In this document: one piece after another, positions 10,986-22,420 of the stretch
Position numbering within the stretch: the stretch's first letter is position 1
Layout of the letters: each line of letters begins with the position of its first letter
Assembly: GCA_963575645.1 (NCBI GenBank)
Contig: OY754465.1
Location: 42,434,401-42,498,400, forward strand
From: Xanthostigma xanthostigma
Lineage: Eukaryota > Arthropoda > Insecta > Raphidioptera > Raphidiidae
Length of the DNA: 64,000 nucleotides
Direction of reading: 5' to 3'
The notes under the pieces: generated by a model
Database searches by the model: none
Told to the model about the DNA's origin: nothing
Seen by the model: only the letters and a program-made list of their open reading frames with translations
Position numbers and translations under genes: made by a program

Positions 10986-11742
10986 CTTGCTACAATACCT
11001 AGCAGTGGACATAGCAAGGAAAATAGCCCCTTTTCTAATTTTAAAACCTATGAGCTAACCGGCGATCCCGCAGTGAGGTCATTTCCAGCTTCGCACCCAG
11101 CCAACCGGCCAGCAGAACTCCAAGCAGCATTTCGATCAACGTTTCTAGCTTCGTGTGCAGCGGCCTTAAGTCGACTGTAAATACACAAAATACCAACAGT
11201 AAAATTACCGGTGATATTGTGTGTATGTATGTGTGCGCGCGCTGTAAGTAACGAGTTGAAGGTGGATAGGTATGTATGTACATAATGTTCTAGAAACCGC
11301 AATACCAGCACTATACATATGTACCATAGGAGGTATCCTTATAGAGGTATAGTTTAATGTGTAACTGTGTTTGAAGCCGAAGAGTTAATTAGTAATTATT
11401 AAAGTTTATTTTAGGTATCTTCTCTACTCGATCAACGTTTAATCATTCAAAGTAAACATAACCCCCTGTTGGGGAATAACCGAAACAAGTAATTATCCTG
11501 TTTACTAAATAACGCAATTCTCTGTTCTTACTTTAATTCTTTAGTGAACAGTTTACAAGTACTAGCGGATGTTTTGTCTTTAATTTATCTATTTCTAGGC
11601 TAAGGATGCGAAAATATAAAACCGTGTACTGCAATAGTGGAACAACACCAAAAATATGATTTTGGAGTTAATATAATCCAATCAAAAACATAAAAGGGAA
11701 AAAACGGAGCCAAGTTCAATATTAAGAAAATTATTTTCTTAT

Positions 11743-11935
11743 CGCGAAAAATGGGGCCATACCTCAATACAAAAAGAATTTAGATCTAAAAGGGTGCCAA
11801 GTTTTCACTTGGAAAGTTTTCGTGTTTTATATTATGATTTATACCTAAACTTCATGTTTATATATGTGAAAACTTGGCACCCTTTTAGATCTCAATTCTT
11901 TTTGTATTGAGTTATGAACCCATTTTTCGCAGTAT
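11743..11935. mobile_element. Palindromic MITE, 190 bp
   Basis: Left arm GCGAAAAATGGGGCCATACC, CTCAATACAAAAAGAA, AGATCTAAAAGGGTGCCAAG; right arm is its inverse, CTTGGCACCCTTTTAGATCT ... ATGAACCCATTTTTCGC. The arms are about 70 bp around a 50-bp centre. It is nested in the 10685-14180 structure. No coding content. Confidence 0.7.
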
Positions 11936-12305
11936 GAAAATAATATTCTTAATATTGAACTTGACTTCCTTTTTTCACGTTTATGTGTTTTATGAGATAT
12001 CATTACTTTTTGTAAAGAAATTATTATTATTTATCATAAAAGTAATTTGTAAAGTTAATAATATTTTTTCCTGTATAATTTTCTTTTTCGAAAGGCGCTA
12101 CGTATTAATGAAAATCGATTGCTTTAAAAACTGTAAAATCATACCAACAAAATACATGCAATGTTGCACCGTTATTGTATTTATGTTTGGTCAATAATCT
12201 CTTAAAATGATTCGATTTAAATATTCGGCAAGCATTTTATGAATAATCGGTGTCGTATTATCAATAATCGGTAGCGTAACCAAATTACTTTGGATGTGTT
12301 TTAGC

Positions 12306-13104
12306 ACATTAAGGTAGTTTGGGAGCCGCAATCCCAAGTCAAATAAATGACTTTTTTTTATCAAATAATTACACAAATCATGCTATAATAATTAATAGAA
12401 ATTCACATAAAAATGTATTTGATTTAATTTAATGCGAATTATAATTAAATAATTGTACTAATGTAATTAATAAAATATTGTTTGGTTAGTACTCAGATGT
12501 CACTAGTCACTGTCACTACGGTCGCGCGCATTTGTAAACATAACCTCAAGCTGTCAACTTGATGTTATATCGTCAAATCTTTGAGCTTATTTTTTTTTTA
12601 AATTGATGTTTATGAGTTAAAATGAAGCGGACAAGGTTATTTGAAAGATTTGTAAAAAAATCTAAATTACAAAAACCTACAAAAGGTACAGAGGCCATTT
12701 TTCCCCTAGCAAATATGGAGGAGAGAGTGTCTCCGATAAACAACAGAGGTAGAGGCCACATGTCAGTTATAAAAAATTAATAAAATCAAAAGTACGTGGT
12801 AAATTATTCTGAAATTTTTGCAGTGTGTAGTTCAGACGTCGTTCTATCGATTAAAAGTTTTTTTTTTTGTGGGATCAAGTTTGTCAATTTTTTACAAACC
12901 CTCAATTTCCGGAGTTATTGAACAAGAACACTCATAACGGCTCGTGTATTTTTGCATAACTTTAATTAATTATATCTCTTAAACGGTGCGGTAAAAAAAT
13001 CTTATTCTTTTTCTGTAGGTGTCTTTAATTATAATCTTTTGAATAAAAATTTAAAAAATGTAGGGTCAAGTTAAGTCATTTGTCTACCAAACTACCTTAA
13101 GTGT
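12306..13104. mobile_element. 800-bp TIR element, nested
   Basis: Ends are ACATTAAGGTAGTTTGG and CCAAACTACCTTAAGTGT, an inverted pair of about 18 bp. Between them lies AT-rich DNA with a GC-richer block (GTCGCGCGCATTTGTAAAC) and CCATTTTTCCCCTAGCAAAT. No transposase is visible. The TIR suggests a non-autonomous DNA transposon; the superfamily is unknown. Confidence 0.5.
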
Positions 13105-13697
13105 AATTTTTTTTATATATATTTTATTCAGCCCCGGCCCCCGATGCGATGAGAAAGCTTATATTGTCTTGTTTGGACTTATATCTACTTAAAAAAATAT
13201 AACAATTAATATTACATAAAACGTTGTCACTTGTCAGTAATATCGTCAAAGTAGAAAGTTGGTTAATACGAGATAATTCGTAATCGCCAAAGAACTCCAG
13301 ATGGCCAACAACAAATGAACTCTTATAAAAGACATCATTTTTTACATCCATGATGTAACAGTGGGACACATATGGAATAAAAGGAAGCAAGTTCGCAATT
13401 GTATGCTTCAAACAAGAGTCACAACATTTTCTTGCCTTCAGCCGTAGACTACGCTCCGTTGCTTCGGAGTAATTGCATTCCGAGCTAAGACATATGAGTG
13501 ACTTGTACTTACTACAGGATATAACATATATGTACAGGGACGTACTTACATGTTGTGCCCCAATGTGTCCAGGCAAAATTGCCGCCTCCCCCGGACCTCA
13601 ACCCAACCCGCACGATTTTTGCCTCTAAATCAACTTCGTTATAGACCAGCATGGCGCAATAGGTATTGACAAAATTTACGCGCGATTGAAGTAAACC

Positions 13698-13842
13698 ATG
13701 GGTATGTTCCAAGCAGCCAGCAAACGGACACGAGAACCGTCACCGCCATGCGCAGTAGCTAAAACGAAATAATTTGTGTCGGTTTTGGAACAGGTTTTAG
13801 CGGTTTCGTGTCCGTTTGCTGGCTGCTTGGAATATTCCTCAT
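13698..13842. repeat. Inverted repeat with 43-bp arms
   Basis: CATGGGTATGTTCCAAGCAG, CCAGCAAACGGACACGAGAA pairs with TTTCGTGTCCGTTTGCTGG, CTGCTTGGAATATTCCTCATG. The spacer is about 60 bp. It could be a MITE or a foldback remnant. Confidence 0.7.
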
Positions 13843-14206
13843 GTAAAAAAGGAATATACATAGCCGAGATAGCGATTATTTCTGATTCTTAGTCCGGCTC
13901 CCAGACTATAAGTACTAAACTACATGCATATACTTAGCTTATACTATATAACCTATTGTAGCAAGCTTTGTTACATTAACTCTCTCTCTCTTTTTTGTAA
14001 TTTGTCAAAATTAGTTTTCCTTAGCTACGCTGGAAAATTGAACGTTGTTATTATTTGGAAAAAATTTAATTGATTACTAACGACTCTTGAGAAAACATCA
14101 ATTACGAATCTTTAAAGTTCAAGCTTGTGTTTTATTGATTTCTAGTAAGAACTTTATTTAGTTCTTACACTATGATTAGTAGAAGTTTTGTTCCAAAATA
14201 TGTTTT

Positions 14207-14329
14207 GAAGGAGATTTATTTGATTGAGGAACAATAGAAATAAGCTTTACCAAAGTATCGCTTGTGGCCACAAGCGATACTTTGGTAAAGCTTATTTCTA
14301 TTGTTCCTCAACCAAATAAATCTCCTTCA
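14207..14329. repeat. Zero-spacer palindrome with 61-bp arms
   Basis: GAAGGAGATTTATTTGATTG ... AAAGTATCGCTTGTGG is followed at once by CCACAAGCGATACTTTGG ... CCAAATAAATCTCCTTC. By eye there is one mismatch in about 61 pairs and no loop; the centre is GTGGCCAC at 14264-14271. It sits just outside the right end of the 3.5-kb nested structure. Confidence 0.85.
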
Positions 14330-14341
14330 ACACTATAACCT

Positions 14342-14690
14342 ATACTAATATATAAAACTGAAGAGCTCGTTTGTTTGCTTGGTTGGTTGAACGCGCTGAT
14401 CTCAGGAACTACTGGTTCGAATTGAAATTTTTTTTCGTTGGATAGCCCATTTATCGAGGAAGGCTATAGGCTATATAATATCACGCTACGACCAATAGGA
14501 GCGGAGCATCAATGAAAAATGTTGCAAAAAGTAACTCAAAATTTGTCGGTGCGACAAAAACTTTTGAACGGTAACTCCGATCATCATGGGACACAACATT
14601 CATCTCGGTAAACTAAGATGAATGTGTGAATGTCTCTCTCTCCCCCATTCGTTCTTTTGCACCAGGGTGAAACCGGGCGGGACCGCTAGT
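14342..14690 (+). mobile_element. CTAGT-ended repeat, short copy without tRNA insert
   Basis: Head TACTAATATATAAAACTGAA, then GGAACTACTGGTTCGAATTG, GGATAGCCCATTTATCGAGG, TTCGTTCTTTTGCACCAGGG and the end GGGCGGGACCGCTAGT. It aligns with both outer parts of 6298-7011 and 35972-36746 but lacks their middle 350-400 bp. This is either the ancestral short form or a deletion product. Confidence 0.65.
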
Positions 14691-14699
14691 AAACTATAT

Positions 14700-16620
14700 G
14701 AAGGCAACTCGCGAAATTCACTAAACGTGTCTAAAGAAGTTATACTTCTGCAGACAAACCTTTTTGCATTTTGTCTCTTATTCTTCATCCTCCCAATTAT
14801 TTTATAAATAAATCTTCAATGTAACACTTACATTTTTCAGTGTTTTTATATGTATAGATACAAACAAACAGGAAAAATATTATGAAAACTGAAAATTCGG
14901 TTTAGGAATCTTTAAAACTGTACAATTACAAAGCTACGATTTTATTGATTTGTAATTAAACTAACCTCTGTATGATTCATTAAACAAGCAACTCTCGCGA
15001 TATGTGAACTTTGTAATCCATTGCAATATTATATACAAACAATGGGAAATGTTATATGTATAGATTGTTCGTAACCGCAAATCACCATGTTGCCTCTTCG
15101 AGAAATTCACACAATGCGTCTAAAAAGTTTTAATTCGATACAAACATTATATTTATTACAGCAAAGTTGCAAATTTCTAAAAATATTTATTAGGGTATCA
15201 ACTATCAGGAAATTAAAATCATCAAATTTCAAATAAATTTTCGAAAAAAAAACGTTAAAATTTTTCGGATATAAGTTACTACCCAGCCCTGGCACAGAAC
15301 ACAGTAGTGTACTGCTTAAATATGAAAAATCTCACAATCTAATTTTCATGTCGCGCCGGCTGTACCTACATTCATTTATTGTGTACAGGAGCAGCTATGC
15401 TCTTCGAATATTAGTACCTACTGCTCTTTTCTTTGAAATCGTATACGGTCATAGTTACGTAAATGAACTCCACTGGGTTTGAAAACTTTGTAGTAATTAC
15501 GATTTAATATCATCATATTCATTAACAACGTTTTAAATTTAATACATTATTATTTATGTGCAAAGGAAGTATCTTTCATAATACTGGTTCTTCTTCATTA
15601 TTAACTCATTATTAATTATAGGTATAATAAATTTTCATAAATTTCCATTTGGCTAATTAACCGTAATTTAAAGCTTAAAGCATAAATTTAACTTAGTTCA
15701 TTTGATAAAATAATTCGAATATTTTTTATAAACATGCACCGTTTTGCGTTTAAACTTTAGGTTTAAAATGTCATAGAAGTTTTTTTTATATTTAGTACTA
15801 GGCCTGTATAGTGCAACCAATTTCAATTCTTCGTTATTTCTCAACTCATCTTTAAGAAAAAAAAACTTAATTTTCCGAAGCACTTAATTTCATTTTTGCA
15901 TTTACTTTAATATAGTTTCTATTATTTTTTGTTTTTGATTCTGTAAGTGCGGCCAAACACAGATAGACAAAACACTCGAAATTGGATTTTTGCACGATAT
16001 TAAAAATGACTAAAATGCGCGATTATTAAAATTGTGTTTAATATGTACTGTCACTCTAAGAGACAAATGAAAAAAGTGTTATTACTTTTTTTTGATGTTC
16101 ATTTTTTTTATATTTTCAAGCAAATCTGGAAAGTCAATACAGCTAATATAATTGTAATTTAAGATTTTAGTATGTTAACAAAAAAAAACAGGCCTTAATA
16201 AAGCGTTGTAGTGACGTAATCTATGAAATGCGACTGAGTTTAGAAGGTCGTGAAAATATTTTAGCATAGCTTTATACTCTGTTCGACTATGTGAAAGTAA
16301 CGCTTACGCCAGCGATTCATATTAAGCATTTTTGATACATATTAGATACTAGCTTATGAACTATATATAGTCGATTTTTTAGAATATGGGCCCTCAAAGC
16401 ATTTTTTAATGAAACTGGAAAAATATATTTTGAAGTTTAAAAACCGCTGATGTTACCTTTGAAATTTTTGAAGTGAAACTTCGAAATTTCTTATGCGAAA
16501 CTCCTTTGATTTGACAGGGACAAGGAGAAAGAAACTGAAACAAGTAAATGAGAGAAATTAGTGACGACGAAACCATGGAAACGCAATATAAACAGTTTCA
16601 AAAATTAAATAAACTCATAA
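14700..16620. other. Non-coding AT-rich DNA, nothing recognised
   Basis: No exon, RNA gene or repeat family identified. Short frames only. Confidence 0.4.
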
Positions 16621-16633
16621 ATAATGTATACAT

Positions 16634-16895
16634 ACTAATACGTATTATAAAAACAGAGTGCGAATTTTGTGAGTTTGTGTATATGCGGAGGGTAATCTCC
16701 GAAACTACTCACTTGATTTCAATTTTTTTTCCACCAATATTTAGAATGAATCGTTTTAAAGTTGAACATAGGCTATACCTATATTATCGCATTAAAATAA
16801 AATCGCTTTTCGTGAAGGCCAATTCTGCAACATATTTAAGTCGACGAGAAAACAGTGGAAATCAAATTCGGGCGAAGCCGGACCGGACCACTAGT
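16634..16895 (+). mobile_element. CTAGT-ended Helitron-like element, full copy
   Basis: Head ACTAATACGTATTATAAAAA, then GGGTAATCTCCGAAACTACT, TTTAGAATGAATCGTTTTAA, AACATAGGCTATACCTATAT, TCGCTTTTCGTGAAGGCCAA, CAAATTCGGGCGAAGCCGGA and the end CCACTAGT. About 260 bp, no inverted ends. The same family is at 431-647 (+), 43301 (-), 55578 (-) and 59630 (-). Confidence 0.6.
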
Positions 16896-17407
16896 GTATA
16901 ATTTTGAAAATTGTATTATTGGAGCTGTTCTTAATGAAATCAAGGAATTTGTTATAAAAATAAACCTCTAGCAGTTCTACGACTTTCAAAAATCTAAATG
17001 GATATTACTTTGGGCACGAGTGTTCTAATTGTGTACCTATATCAGAATTTAGTTTCAGACTGCTTAGTTTAGTTTTCACATTCATAATTAACTGAAATAG
17101 GTATATAAATTGCACGAAAAGTTAAAAAACACCTTTGTCAACAAATACCTGTCTACAAGACCTAGTGTGAGCTTATAAATAAGTCTTGATATTTTTTTTT
17201 GCGCTCTGAATACTCTGATGCGGTCAGTTGATTGTACCCAAAGAACCGTACAATAAGACATAATATAGTAGACTGACAAAAGAATTTCGCTTGTATAATT
17301 GTTCGGACGTCAAATTAATATATTTGAAATTGAAAATAAAATGAACAGCAAATGTTAGTTTTATATTATTATACTAATCTTTAATTAACGTATGATTAGA
17401 ACTCTTG

Positions 17408-17930
17408 ATTATCGACCAATTTTTCAGACAATTATATTAACAAAAATGTACAATAATAAATCAGTACATTAACGTTTCGGTCCAGATTTGGATTTTCTTC
17501 TGAATTGAGCTAAAAAATACAAAAATTAATTAATAATTAGTTTATAATAAAATTCGCTTTAAGATTTTTTATAATATCGAAATATGGAAAAATTAATAAC
17601 AAACAATTTTTAATAAGTAGTCATGAATATATTTGTAAGTATACCTAAAAAGATAGAAAAAATTAAAAACAAAATATTTCAAAATAGTATTATTATAAAT
17701 ATTACTTAAGGTTTCCGTGTCTAATTAAACATTAAGAGAATTTTTATTTGATTTTATTGTAACATTTTCGAAATAATTCTTTTAAAGAAATTTGTTTCAT
17801 TATCTAAAATTGTTATATTATCCCAATTAATTTTGTTGTCGTGTTCGAATTTATGTTTATCACGGAGTAATAATTTATGGTTGTTTTAGTGTTCTCTGTT
17901 ATACATAAGAAGTTTTACTTTGGTCGTGTG
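17408..17930 (-). mobile_element. Penelope-like element fragment with GIY-YIG remnant
   Basis: On the - strand, about 17900-17765 encodes NNHKLLLRDKHKFEHDNKIN followed by WDNITILDNET, the C-terminal half of the GIY-YIG endonuclease domain of Penelope-like elements; it closely matches the copy at 32642 (NNHKLLSDKQNVITKHKFEH). Further on lies the tail with TCCAAATCTGGACCGAAACG (17510 to 17480) and ATTGGTCGATAAT (17420 to 17408). The catalytic GIY and YIG motifs are not readable, and the reading frame has a stop before NNHKLL. Reverse transcriptase is absent, so the copy is 5'-truncated. Confidence 0.7.
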
Positions 17931-18094
17931 TGCCGCGACGCATGCCTTTTTTGTTGTTCAATGTCTATTAATCAATACACTGAACTATTGAAGTATTAAG
18001 CTATAATTATAGAGATAAAATAATGATGAGCGCTACTGAATAGGGCACGAACAATAGTATTAATCCTGTAGAAATAAAACGGGGTAAATAATAT

Positions 18095-18420
18095 GTGTAT
18101 TGGCCGCGGTACGTGCGTGCTTGCATGCATACATAGGGGCACCTAGTGACCCCGGCGGCCGCAGTGAATCGACTGTAGCGGTACGCGTGCGCATTGGCGA
18201 TTGGCGCTGACGTCGCGACGCCATTTCATTGTACTAGTCTCGTGTACACACGATGCCAATGCTGTAAGGTTTACGTGAACGACCCTGTGCTGTAGCTTGT
18301 ACGATCAATATGCCAGCAAGCAATATTAAGGGTGGCTCGCTCTGCTATGCCTAAAACTGCTTGCACTGCTGTAGCAGCTCCTCTAGCGCTGCTCCGGTGT
18401 AAGTTGGACTCTACACCAGC
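18095..18420. promoter_or_regulatory. CpG-dense patch, candidate promoter or first exon
   Basis: The stretch contains many CpGs in an otherwise CpG-poor AT-rich region: TTGGCCGCGGTACGTGCGTG, CCCCGGCGGCCGCAGTGAAT, GCGGTACGCGTGCGCATTGG, GCTGACGTCGCGACGCC. A cyclic-AMP-type site TGACGTC lies inside. An ATG at 18347 opens a 50-codon frame and a GTAAGT at 18413 could be a splice donor. There is no homology evidence that this is a gene start; it could also be a GC-rich transposon end. Confidence 0.3.
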
Positions 18421-18900
18421 GTTTTACAAACTCTTTCGCCGACGGACCCCTTACAGATTAGCAAAATCGTCGCGGACGTCCATTAATACCAAACAGGAGT
18501 AATTTATTTATTGAATTTTTCCAATGTGTAAATGTCAATTTAAAACATTTAGATGTAAAATTTACATCAATTTCACTTCATTCAGTTCGACCGATGCCTT
18601 ACAAACTTACGTTCCAGCTCACTGACTGTAGAATCACTGTTCGCCGGCCAAATTGTAGAGCTTTGCCCATACTTACACTAGAGATGAGCGGTGTCCAGTT
18701 TAGGAAACTCTGCTCTACACCGTTCTCTGTGAAAAACACACATACATTCACGCAAGTCTATATGTGTAGAGCCTTCTATACCGTGTATGCCTTATTCAAG
18801 TTTCGAATAGTACACAACCTTTTTTATCGTATTAGGCTAAGGCCAGACCGTTCGAAAATGCATTAGGTTTTCATTTTAAAACAAACACGCAACTATTTCT
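18421..18900. other. Probable transposon-derived DNA, unassigned
   Basis: CACCAGCGTTTTACAAACTC, TTTCGCCGACGGACCCCTTA resembles the 'GGGGTCCGTGG..AAAGTTTG' tail phrase of many insect DNA transposons, read on the - strand. I could not find its other end. A 90-codon frame at 18594-18866 looks like chance. Confidence 0.25.
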
Positions 18901-19500
18901 GGGTGTGAAGTATTCCAATGCGATTAGAAAACCTACAGTTGAATTTCCGAATGGATTGACTATTTATGCTAAATTTCTTGTAACTTTCAAAGAGAAAAGT
19001 ATTTTTAAAGCACGTTTAGCGTTGAAATATCGAGTGGTTTCCATGGCAGTGCTAAAAATAGTTTTAGCATGAAAGTTGTACCAGACACCTAACATTAAAC
19101 TTCCATTTGTTTTTTCCATTTTCAAACAAATGAAAAGCTGTTTCTAAGCGAGTTAACTGAGACTATTTGAAATTCTGTTTCGTTTTTCTAAAGATTTGCG
19201 ACGTACAGAGGCGCTTCGTTTGTGTGCTAAACCAGAATTTCCAAATATTCTAATTAAGGTCAGATTGTTCAAAACAAACACACAGCTGTTTCCTAATGTG
19301 TGACGATCAAAAAAAAAAAACCTTTACTCGAATTTCACAATTGGATTTCGAAACGCAATGATTCTAAATAGTTCGGTTCCAGTATTTACTTAACGGTTCT
19401 AAATGCAGCGCTGCAAAATACGCGATAGTTTAGAACCTTTCCATTTTCCAGTAAAAGCTAGAGTGAAACAGAAAGAGAGAGCACGATGTTAGGCTAGAAT
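18835..19500 (+). repeat. Two diverged direct copies of one sequence
   Basis: AGGCTAAGGCCAGACCGTTC, AAAACAAACACGCAACTATT at 18835-18900 and TAAGGTCAGATTGTTCAAAA, CAAACACACAGCTGTTTCCT at 19255-19300 are clearly related, about 420 bp apart. The repeat family is unknown. Confidence 0.45.
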
Positions 19501-22110
19501 GAGAGACAAAGCAGGAGCGGACGTACTGGCAAATACAGCGCTTCACGTATGTGTGTCGTTTATGTGGTGAACAACATGGCAACACTGTTCAACATCATGA
19601 CGCGCCCTTCAAGCAGTTTTCCTGTCGTGAGCGGTGCTGTGTCGTGTTCTATGTATGGCTGCTAATAGTGCATCAATCGAACGAAATACTAAACAATATT
19701 AACTACATCATAGAAAACTACTTACGAAAACCAATATCTGCATAATAATTGATTAATTAATATTGTTAGGTGATTGATTAAGCATTGTTCGTCACGCATC
19801 ATGTATACAGATGGATCGCGAACTACTGACAATTAATCTCGCCGCATTTAAATGTTTGTTAATTTACAGTACGTGTTTTAAAAGTCATACTATGACTGAG
19901 TTGTGATATGATGTGAAGTTTTTATTATAATTTAATTAAATTAATCAAAATTCTTAGTGAAACACGGTACAGATTCTGCTTTCGTTTCGTCTTTAGATTT
20001 TCCCGCAACGCTGTGATATTTTGAACAGTTTCATGTGGCAACGACAATTAAACGAATTGTTTGTGCTAAGGTGTTTGGTTTGATTTGTTTTATTTGTTAT
20101 TGATCTTTCAGTTGATTCAAAGTAGATTTTAGTTTGATTTATTTTGGATTTGTTTTTTTTTTAATTTGTTACTTTCTTCGTTGTTTTGTAATCGTTGTTG
20201 TATTTTTTTAGATTATTTTTTTGAAGTGTTTTGTATGTCGTTAACGACACAATTTGTGACTTATTACGCGAATAACATTTGACATCGTTTCAAAGGGAGT
20301 TGACAGTTATGAAAGTTTCTGTCATCAACATTACCTCCACATTTCAGTGATTGTTTCTTAAGGTGTGTTGTGATTATTGTTTCTTCTTTTTCTATTCATT
20401 CCATTTACTGGATTTCGAAGTATATTTATATGTGATTTTTATTTTTATATAATTATTACGACTGTAATTTATTATTTTTAAAATAAGCTCGTTGTGAAAC
20501 GTTGGTATAAAAATAATAATTTTAATTGAAAAAAGTGACAGTAGTATTAAATGTGTGGCTGCTTTTACTCATCCGGGTTTTTAAGGGCTGTAGAGCTCTT
20601 CAAACACGAGACACGCCGAATCCACCACTCCTGCTTATGGATAGTTAATGAAGGTTATTTGTCCCTGTCATTTTCCCAATCAGTCTAAACTAACAAAGGT
20701 TTGCTCTCTATATCCGGCCTACATCATCGCTCTTTTATTTGAAAAGGTTAGCCGATCATCTAATATGGAAATTTCAATTAACGAACATTATCATCATTTA
20801 TAATACGTGAATGAAAGGTTGGTTTAAAAAAATATTTGTGGTTATAAAACAATGTTATTTGTTGACAGTAGAACGTCGGTTATAAATGCAAATGCGGATT
20901 TTAATTCAACATGAAATTAATGACACGAATATAAAGTTTCTTGCAAAAATGTAATTAGTCTTAAACGTACCATGGAAGTTCAATTTCTTTTAATTTCAAA
21001 AATATCTTTTAAACTAAAGTGGACGTTAGTTACAAATATAGAGGTCAACTTAATTTACCATGAAACTAAAATCAAGAATCAACCAATTATTTCAAATAAA
21101 ACCACAATCGTAACGCTTTCATAATTGTTTCGTATAATTTTGCTAAAAACTATGGTCAAAATGTAATAAAATATGCTTTAATACCGAATCAATATTTCCA
21201 GTTGTTCCCAAAATTACATAGATAATATCGTCATAAATGTTCCGATAAATTTTGAGCATATAAAATATAAAAAACACCATTTGACTAAAACGTAATATAA
21301 GAGTTCCCGTATTTGCGCCCAATAATACAGTTTTTTTATTTGGAAAATACTCAGTCTCGATACGCATGAAAATATTTTGAAGTTCTCTATTTAATTTTTG
21401 TAGGGCTCGTCCACATTTTTAGATCATTTTACCGGAAAACTTCTAAATGCTATTCACAGTCATATCTATGAATATTAGATTACACATAAAATGAACTTTG
21501 ATCTACACACGTATATTAAAAGATTAGTGTGACACAATGCAACCTATGTACAATTTTATCATGTAATTATTCTGCATGCAAATGTTTTATTTGTCATTAA
21601 AAATGCTGCAATAAATTTGAACATGATTTTGCTTTATTTACAAACTCAATAAAATTGTGGTAAATTGATAATTCTCGAAAAAGGATAGTGATAATGCGTA
21701 TACTAAATTTTTTATAGTTTTTATTCTGCAATGAAATTAGTAATATTAATACTGATATAGTATATTTTCTTACAAAACACATTCGATGAGTTGTGAAAAT
21801 CGGGATACGAAGCCAAATCTAAATCGATACCATATTGTGTCGTCCTGATTTTTAAGGCCCTGAGGAGATATGATTTGCTGTCGAAACGTAAGCGTAAATA
21901 GATAATTTATTATTCATTTTTCACAACATTATAATCTTTATTGAAAACCTGAACAGTTGAAAGCTTAATCATTTTAAAATGCAATTATTTAGATTAATTC
22001 AGTTTACTCTGCAAACTGTCCGTATTTTTTGGACATAAATAATCAAATAGTCGGTTAATTTTCAACTTCGATATACGATATTTTCTCTTTCCGCCATAAG
22101 TAATCGGCAT
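19501..22110. other. Non-coding DNA, T-rich around 20.0-20.5 kb
   Basis: No exon recognised. The part at 20040-20470 is strongly T-rich on the + strand. A GC-richer short segment at 20560-20640 (GCTGTAGAGCTCTTCAAACA, GACACGCCGAATCCACCACT) has no coding signal that I can defend. Confidence 0.35.
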
Positions 22111-22114
22111 AGAC

Positions 22115-22173
22115 CCGTTCTTCTACCAAAAACGCCCGCTCTTCCACCAAGAACGCCCGCTCTTCCACCATAA
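22115..22173 (+). repeat. Short tandem repeat, three units of about 21 bp
   Basis: GTTCTTCTACCAAAAACG, CCCGCTCTTCCACCAAGAACG, CCCGCTCTTCCACCATAAAC. Units two and three are nearly identical and the first is diverged. Confidence 0.8.
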
Positions 22174-22420
22174 ACTCTGTTTATCAAGATTTTGTGATCA
22201 AATAGCAGATTATTGTTAAGATTCTGACAAAAATGAGTTTATGTGACAAGTTTTTCTCTTGTTTAAAAGAACTTTGAACACCTAGAATATATGTTATTTT
22301 GTGAATTATTGAATTATAATCGTTTTCTAGTAGGTATGTGTGTATTTTTTTTAAAAAAAGTGAATATCCGGTTCTCTCAACATAATATGTGTAAACATTC
22401 ACATTTAGAAACGAGGATGG

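Larger units (their letters stand above)
10685..14180. mobile_element. 3.5-kb nested structure with long terminal inverted repeats
   Basis: The left end (AATAAAGTTCTTACTT, then AATAACAACATTCATTTTTC, AGCTAAGGAAAACTAATTTT, AAAGAGAGAGAGAGTTAATG, CAAAGCTTGCTACA, to 10985) recurs inverted at 13958-14180 (TGTAGCAAGCTTTGTTACAT ... AAGAACTTTATTTAGTTC). The arms are about 220-300 bp. The left arm holds a partial tandem duplication of its inner 80 bp. The inside has no transposase and contains smaller inverted-repeat units at 11743, 12306 and 13698. It looks like a large non-autonomous DNA transposon that collected younger insertions. Confidence 0.6.

Noticed and set aside
13124-13576. 150-codon open frame on the - strand
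   Set aside because: It is the longest but one frame in the window, yet it shows no recognisable domain, has AT-driven composition and lies inside a nested transposon structure. Treated as chance or transposon debris.
16548-16901. 117-codon frame on the + strand
   Set aside because: Most of it overlaps the Helitron-like element at 16634-16895; the reading frame is incidental.
18347-18502. Short ATG frame starting in the CpG-rich patch as a gene
   Set aside because: Its second half runs into a transposon-like phrase (GACGGACCCCTTA) and there is no homology, so a coding call is not justified.
18594-18866. 90-codon frame on the + strand
   Set aside because: No domain, no splice context and it overlaps a dispersed direct repeat.
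21840-21905. Another Penelope-like tail (GAGGAGATATGATTTGCTGT, CGAAACGT)
   Set aside because: It resembles the 'GAAGAAG...CGAAACGT' pattern only loosely and lacks the second tail phrase, so I did not list it.
22115-22173. Possible CRISPR-like array
   Set aside because: Three adjoining units without spacers; a simple tandem repeat in an insect genome.
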